Positions 59,983 to 64,000 of a DNA stretch of 64,000 bases are shown piece by piece. A program made the translations under genes and the position numbers. Each line of letters starts with the position of its first letter. Positions within the stretch are counted from its first letter, which is position 1. The stretch is from CAYGZL01 sp964354345 (GTDB lineage Bacteria > Chloroflexota > Anaerolineae > Anaerolineales > UBA4823): positions 31,401-95,400 of the forward strand of contig CAYGZL010000017.1 in assembly GCA_964354345.1 (NCBI GenBank), read 5' to 3'. The notes under the pieces are model-generated. The model saw only the letters and a list, made by a program, of their open reading frames with translations, did no database searches and was not told where the DNA came from.

Positions 59983-60036
59983 GACTACACATTAAAACGA
60001 ATCAAACCGGTGTAATTGTAGGAAAACAATAGCTTG

Positions 60037-60318
60037 ATGCATAATTTATTTCCAATCGAAGAATTTCGACTAACAAACCACGCCATCTTTGAAATGGCTC
60101 GTCGCCGGATTTCTGAAAATGATATTGCCCGAGTTTTACACGCTCCTGAACAAGCAGAACACATTCAACCAGGAAGGGCAGTGTATCAATCTCGATTGTA
60201 CATTGGTGAACCGCCAAAGACATTCCTGTTACGCATCTTCATTGACATTGATCGTGAACCTCCAGCAGTCGTAACAGTATATCTAACCAGCAAGATCGAA
60301 AAATATTGGAGAAAATGA
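60037..60318 (+). CDS. DUF4258 protein, probable toxin of a type II pair
   Basis: Encodes 93 residues. RLTNHAIFEMARRRISENDIARVL and FLLRIFIDIDREPPAVVTVYLTSKIEKYWRK match DUF4258, a RelE/BrnT-like compact domain often paired with DUF2283. It is thus a candidate RNase or other toxin. The ATG at 60037 is preferred over TTG at 60034, though the AGGA upstream lies somewhat far. Its stop is one base from the next start, so they form an operon. Local AT content and the isolated position suggest recent acquisition. Confidence 0.8.
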   Translation: MHNLFPIEEFRLTNHAIFEMARRRISENDIARVLHAPEQAEHIQPGRAVYQSRLYIGEPPKTFLLRIFIDIDREPPAVVTVYLTSKIEKYWRK

Positions 60319-60319
60319 A

Positions 60320-60526
60320 ATGAAAGTTATTTATGACCCCGAAACAGACACGTTGACAATAATTTTCAGCGATTCACCAGTGGTCGAAAGCGATGAAGAT
60401 AAGCCGGGTGTAATTTTAGATTATGATGAATCGGGCAATCTTGTGTCTTTGGAGATGTTAGATGCCTCTCGCCGTGTTCTCTCGCCAACCCGGATAGAAT
60501 ATCAGGTAGCGTCTTCACACGTTTAA
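60320..60526 (+). CDS. DUF2283 protein, probable antitoxin partner
   Basis: Encodes 68 residues. MKVIYDPETDTLTIIFSDSP and KPGVILDYDESGNLVSLEML are the DUF2283 core (a small beta domain). It is acidic, as antitoxins often are. The adjacent DUF4258 gene is typical of this pairing. The toxin-antitoxin role is inferred and not known from the sequence itself. The reading order, toxin first, is less common than antitoxin first. Confidence 0.8.
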   Translation: MKVIYDPETDTLTIIFSDSPVVESDEDKPGVILDYDESGNLVSLEMLDASRRVLSPTRIEYQVASSHV

Positions 60527-60558
60527 TTACCTCTGCTCAACTATCTAAGGAATTGTTG

Positions 60559-62361
60559 ATGAGTCAAACCCCTTTATCCCGCGATCAGGTGCCTGAGAAA
60601 TTCACCTGGAATTCCCCTAGCGTCTTCGCCTCCCATACTGAGTGGCAGGCCGAGTTAGAAAAGCTCTTCGCTGAGCTGCCGGAGATGAAGCGTTATCAAG
60701 GCAGGCTATCCGAAAGTTCGGCCGTACTCTTTGAAGCCCTCGAGGCGCGCAGTGAGCTGCTCAAACGCGTCTCGCGCGTCGGCCTGTACGCCAACCTGCA
60801 TTCCGCAGTCGACACGAACGACCAGGTCGCCGCCGGGATGGCCTCGCGCGCCCAGGGTTTATTCGCCCGTGCGCAGGCTGCCATAGCTTTTATCGAACCC
60901 GAAGTGCTGGAGATTGGGCAAATTAAACTTCATGAGTGGTTGAATGCCGATTCCAAACTGGCGATTTATGCACATTACCTGGATAACCTGTTCCGCCAAC
61001 AGGTGCACGTCCGCTCAGCCGAAGTTGAGGAACTGCTTGGCATGGTCAGCGAGCCCCTGAGCGCCACGCGCACGACAGCCAATGTGCTGGTCAATGGTGA
61101 ATTGAAGTTCGTCCCGGCGGTGGACAGCCTGAGTCAGGAGATCCCTGTGACGCAGGGCAACCTGATGGATATCCTGGCCTGGTCGGATCGTGTTGCTCGC
61201 AAATCCGCCTGGCGTAACTACCATGACGCCCACCTGGCCTTTCAGAATACACTGGCTGCCAACCTGAGCGCCTCGCTCAAAGCGAATATATTCGAAATGC
61301 GCGCCCGGCGCTTCACTTCCAGCCTGGAGGCCTCCCTGTTCCGCAGCAATATTCCGGTGGCTGTATTTCATAACCTGATTGACACCTTCAAGGCTAATCT
61401 GCCCACCTGGCACCGCTACTGGGAGTTGCGCCGTAAAGCACTTGGCCTGGTAGCTCTGGAGCAATACGATGTCTGGGCGCCGTTAGGCGGAGAACCGGTT
61501 AACGTGACCTACACGCAGGCCGTGGAATGGATTTGCCAGGGATTGGCGCCGCTCGGAGAGGAGTATGTTGCTGCAGTACGGCGCGGCTGTCTGGACGAAC
61601 GCTGGGTCGACTCGTATCCCAACCTGGGCAAGCGCTCGGGAGCTTTCTCGTCTGGTGTACCAGGTACCTATCCTTTCATCGTGATGAGTTACAACGACAA
61701 TCTGTTCAGCTTGAGCACCCTGGCTCATGAACTGGGTCACTCGATGCACAATTTGCTGTCCTGGAAAAACCAACCGCTGGTTTATGCCCGTTACACGCTG
61801 TTCGCAGCCGAGGTCGCATCCAACTTCAACCAGGCCATGGTGCGCGATTACTTGCTCAAAACGCAGACCGATCCGGCCTTCCAGATCGGCGTGATCGAAG
61901 AAGCCATGTCCAATTTCCACCGCTACTTCCTGGTCATGCCGACCCTGGCGCGCTGGGAACTGGAAATGCACCAGCGGGTTGAGAAGGGTCAGAGCGTCAC
62001 CGCCAACCTGATGGTTGAGCGTCTGGCCGACCTGTTCGCTGAGGCATACGGTCCGGCTTTTTTCATTGACAGACCACGCCTGGGCATAGGCTGGGCGACT
62101 TACCCACACATGTACATGGATTATTACGTCTACCAGTACACCACCGGCATCTCCGGGGCGCATGCCCTGGCGCAGCGCGTGCTGACGGGTGCCCCACAGG
62201 CCGTCCAGGATTACCTGGGCTTCCTGAAAGCCGGTGGGTCACGCTATCCCCTGGAGGCGCTCGAGAAAGCCGGCGTGGATTTGACTACCCCAGCCGCGGT
62301 CGAAGCGACCTTTGCGTTGATGGGGGAGTATGTGGATCGGTTGGAGAGGTTAGTGGGGTAG
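60559..62361 (+). CDS. pepF: Oligoendopeptidase F-like M3 metallopeptidase
   Basis: Encodes 600 residues, the usual PepF length. LAHELGHSMHNLLS carries the HExxH zinc motif (as HELGH), and LFAAEVASNFNQAM supplies the third zinc ligand Glu. PTLARWELEMHQRV and YPHMYMDYYVYQYTTGISGA are late family blocks. It cleaves short peptides in the cytoplasm. The ATG at 60559 has AAGG eight bases upstream. Its 3' end overlaps the convergent cDPG synthetase gene by 12 bases. Confidence 0.95.
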   Translation: MSQTPLSRDQVPEKFTWNSPSVFASHTEWQAELEKLFAELPEMKRYQGRLSESSAVLFEALEARSELLKRVSRVGLYANLHSAVDTNDQVAAGMASRAQGLFARAQAAIAFIEPEVLEIGQIKLHEWLNADSKLAIYAHYLDNLFRQQVHVRSAEVEELLGMVSEPLSATRTTANVLVNGELKFVPAVDSLSQEIPVTQGNLMDILAWSDRVARKSAWRNYHDAHLAFQNTLAANLSASLKANIFEMRARRFTSSLEASLFRSNIPVAVFHNLIDTFKANLPTWHRYWELRRKALGLVALEQYDVWAPLGGEPVNVTYTQAVEWICQGLAPLGEEYVAAVRRGCLDERWVDSYPNLGKRSGAFSSGVPGTYPFIVMSYNDNLFSLSTLAHELGHSMHNLLSWKNQPLVYARYTLFAAEVASNFNQAMVRDYLLKTQTDPAFQIGVIEEAMSNFHRYFLVMPTLARWELEMHQRVEKGQSVTANLMVERLADLFAEAYGPAFFIDRPRLGIGWATYPHMYMDYYVYQYTTGISGAHALAQRVLTGAPQAVQDYLGFLKAGGSRYPLEALEKAGVDLTTPAAVEATFALMGEYVDRLERLVG

Positions 62362-63696
62362 GTTGGGTAACAGATGTGGAGATGGGTACTTCTCCCGCAA
62401 CACCTCTTCCAGTGTCGGTTGCCCAATCTCCTGCAGCTCATACCTCACCCGTTGGCTGGGTTTATCAATCTTAATCACCCGCCCCAGGTCAATCGGCGTG
62501 CCGATCAACACCAGGTCCACGTCCATGTTGCGGATCGTCTGCTCCAGCTCGCGCGTTTGCACTTCGCCGTAGCCCATCGCCGGCAGCACAGCCCCCGTAG
62601 TCGGGTATTTGGCATAGGTGGCTTTGATCGAGCCGACCGCATAGGGTCGTGGGTCAACAATCTCAGCCGCTCCGAAGCGCTTCGCCGCCACCCAGGCGGC
62701 CCCATAGGCCATCTCGCCATGCGTCAGTGTAGGACCGTCTTCCACTACCAGGACGCGCTTGCCGCGAATGGCTGCCGGGTCGTCTACGAATAGCGGAGAG
62801 GCGCCCTCGATCATAATGGCATTCGGATTCACCGAGCGCAGGTTCTCACGCACTCTCATAATGTCTTCGGGTCGGGCTGTATCCACCTTATTAATCACGA
62901 ATACATCTGCGGCGCGAGCATTCGTCTCGCCCGGATGATAGGTTAGCTCGTGGCCTGGGCGATGCGGATCCGCCACTACGATCAGCAGGTCAGTCTGGTA
63001 GAAAGAGAAATCGTTGTTGCCGCCATCCCAAAGGATAATATCTACTTCTTGCTCAGCCTGGCGTAGGATCGCTTCGTAATCAACGCCGGCGTAGACAATC
63101 AAACCGTTGTCCAGATGCGGCTCGTACTCCTCGCGCTCCTCGATCGTGCACTCGTGCGCATCCAGGTCGGCATAATTGGCGAAACGCTGCACCGCCTGCT
63201 TGACCAGGTCGCCGTAGGGCATCGGATGCCGGATGGCGGCAACCTTATAGCCCATGCTGTGTAAGATTTTAGAGACGCGGCGGGTCGTCTGACTCTTACC
63301 GGAGCCAGTCCGTACTGCACATACGGCGATCACCGGTTTGGTGGATTTAATTTGGGTGGAATGTAATCCCATCAACCGAAAGTCTGCTCCTGCAGCCAGC
63401 ACTAACGAGGCCCGATGCATCACGTATTCATGTGGCACATCCGAGTAGGCAAAAATCACCTGCTCGACCTGTAACTCGCTGATCAAGCGTGTCAACTCAC
63501 TTTCGGCGTAAATCGGAATGCCCTGCGGGTACTGTGGACCAGCCAGGGCAGCCGGGTAGCTACGCCCGGCGATATCGGGGATTTGCGTGGCGGTAAATGC
63601 TACCACCTGGTAAGCAGGATTATTTCGGAAATAGACATTGAAGTTATGAAAATCGCGCCCGGCGGCGCCCATAATGAGAGTACGGATGGGGGTCAT
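62350..63696 (-). CDS. Cyclic 2,3-diphosphoglycerate synthetase-like protein
   Basis: Encodes 448 residues. IRTLIMGAAGRDFHNFNVYF opens a Rossmann-like N-terminal domain. VCAVRTGSGKSQTTRRV is a P-loop, DIILWDGGNNDFSFY and LIVVADPHRPGHELTYHPGETNARAADVFVINKVD are the GTPase-like core with the NKVD motif. These match bacterial homologues of the archaeal cyclic 2,3-diphosphoglycerate synthetase. Whether it makes cDPG here is not proven. It has TTAGGAG before its ATG. Confidence 0.88.
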   Translation of the reverse strand: MTPIRTLIMGAAGRDFHNFNVYFRNNPAYQVVAFTATQIPDIAGRSYPAALAGPQYPQGIPIYAESELTRLISELQVEQVIFAYSDVPHEYVMHRASLVLAAGADFRLMGLHSTQIKSTKPVIAVCAVRTGSGKSQTTRRVSKILHSMGYKVAAIRHPMPYGDLVKQAVQRFANYADLDAHECTIEEREEYEPHLDNGLIVYAGVDYEAILRQAEQEVDIILWDGGNNDFSFYQTDLLIVVADPHRPGHELTYHPGETNARAADVFVINKVDTARPEDIMRVRENLRSVNPNAIMIEGASPLFVDDPAAIRGKRVLVVEDGPTLTHGEMAYGAAWVAAKRFGAAEIVDPRPYAVGSIKATYAKYPTTGAVLPAMGYGEVQTRELEQTIRNMDVDLVLIGTPIDLGRVIKIDKPSQRVRYELQEIGQPTLEEVLREKYPSPHLLPNLPH

Positions 63697-63778
63697 GAGG
63701 CTCCTAAGGAATGGTTGAGGGTTGGCTCGTTGATTGTTGAATGTTCGTTATCCGACCGGAAAATTATAACCGATATTT

Positions 63779-64000
63779 CTACATCACATCCGGAGCCTGG
63801 ATTACCAGCAGCCAAAGTAAATTTGCTATAGCCTGGCGAGTAGCGGCTACCAGGCGCAGACGGGCTGCGCGCACTTCAGGCATAGCCTTCAACACCGGAC
63901 AGGCATTGTAAAAATCGGTAAGCGCCCGGGCGATCTCGTAGACTAGATTAGCCAGCGGAAGCGGCTTGTACTCGGCTGCCCCGCGCTGCACTTCACCCGG
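63779..64000 (-). CDS. argS: Arginyl-tRNA synthetase, C-terminal part
   Basis: Seventy-three codons plus stop are visible; the 5' part lies outside the window. LPLANLVYEIARALTDFYNACPVLKA, then RAARLRLVAATRQAIANLLWLLVIQAPDVM, is the C-terminal DALR anticodon-binding domain of ArgS, including the usual LGI-ApexM-like end (here VIQAPDVM). It charges tRNA-Arg. The rest must be confirmed outside the window. Confidence 0.9.
   Translation of the reverse strand, partial: PGEVQRGAAEYKPLPLANLVYEIARALTDFYNACPVLKAMPEVRAARLRLVAATRQAIANLLWLLVIQAPDVM

Noticed and set aside
61015..62163. Minus-strand frames inside pepF
   Set aside because: They are antisense of a strongly conserved PepF frame with an intact HExxH site.

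Overview
The window looks like chromosomal DNA of a mesophilic member of the Chloroflexota, most likely class Anaerolineae. The inference rests on the gene set: many lipoproteins with Thr/Pro-rich linkers, a DnaD plus double-AAA+ loader plus DnaB primosome locus, a cyclic 2,3-diphosphoglycerate synthetase homologue, URO-D-like methyltransferase relatives, two PfkB kinases, NahK beside a GPH sugar symporter, and a secreted S8 protease ending in a YLP-type tail. No rRNA or tRNA gene, phage, insertion sequence or CRISPR array was seen. Genes are dense and most lie on the minus strand.

Layout. 1-2.0 kb: a partial EamA/DMT permease, a small coiled-coil protein and a lipoprotein. 2.0-10 kb: secreted subtilase, galE, an HhH membrane protein, a two-helix pore-like protein, a beta-propeller lipoprotein and an ICMT-type methyltransferase. 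10-17.8 kb: PfkB-type sugar-phosphate kinase, transglutaminase-like protein, thioesterase, clan-A glycosidase, DnaE2-like polymerase and CDP-alcohol phosphatidyltransferase. 17.9-22 kb: MFS transporter, LysM protein and ABC exporter. 22.1-26.7 kb: one 1528-residue membrane-anchored pentapeptide-repeat protein. 26.7-33.4 kb: mannonate dehydratase, histidine phosphatase, a large hybrid sensor kinase and an HtrA-like lipoprotein. 33.4-34.2 kb: a small independent transcription unit and an internally deleted hydrolase pseudogene. 34.2-43 kb: P-type ATPase, PfkB kinase, YcxB-like protein, CrtI-like oxidoreductase, NTF2-like lipoprotein, GPH symporter and NahK-like kinase. 43-47 kb: rubrerythrin, URO-D-like protein and VWA protein. 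47-51.3 kb: the replication-initiation operon (BFN nuclease, dnaB, dnaD-like, double-AAA+ loader). 51.3-54 kb: pseudo-receiver regulator and adenine deaminase. 53.9-59.8 kb: a probable operon with URO-D-like protein, zinc-ribbon protein, aldo/keto reductase, a GHMP kinase-nucleotidyltransferase fusion and a DNA methyltransferase. 60-64 kb: a DUF4258/DUF2283 pair, PepF, cDPG synthetase and the 3' end of argS.

The strongest unusual signals are four. (1) The pentapeptide-repeat protein carries 15 copies of a Trp-rich insert; 12 of 14 spacings are exactly 91 residues and the other two are exactly 76, i.e. three pentapeptides shorter. (2) A small unit at 33.6-33.86 kb has its own near-consensus promoter, several strong hairpins and a 19-codon ORF with an excellent ribosome binding site. 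(3) Two unusual fusions or duplications: a sugar kinase joined to a GalU-like pyrophosphorylase, and a tandem AAA+ helicase loader beside dnaD and dnaB. (4) Several genes have a -10 hexamer only 6-10 bases before the start codon and no leader, which suggests leaderless transcription. All identifications are from reading the sequence; no database search was run.
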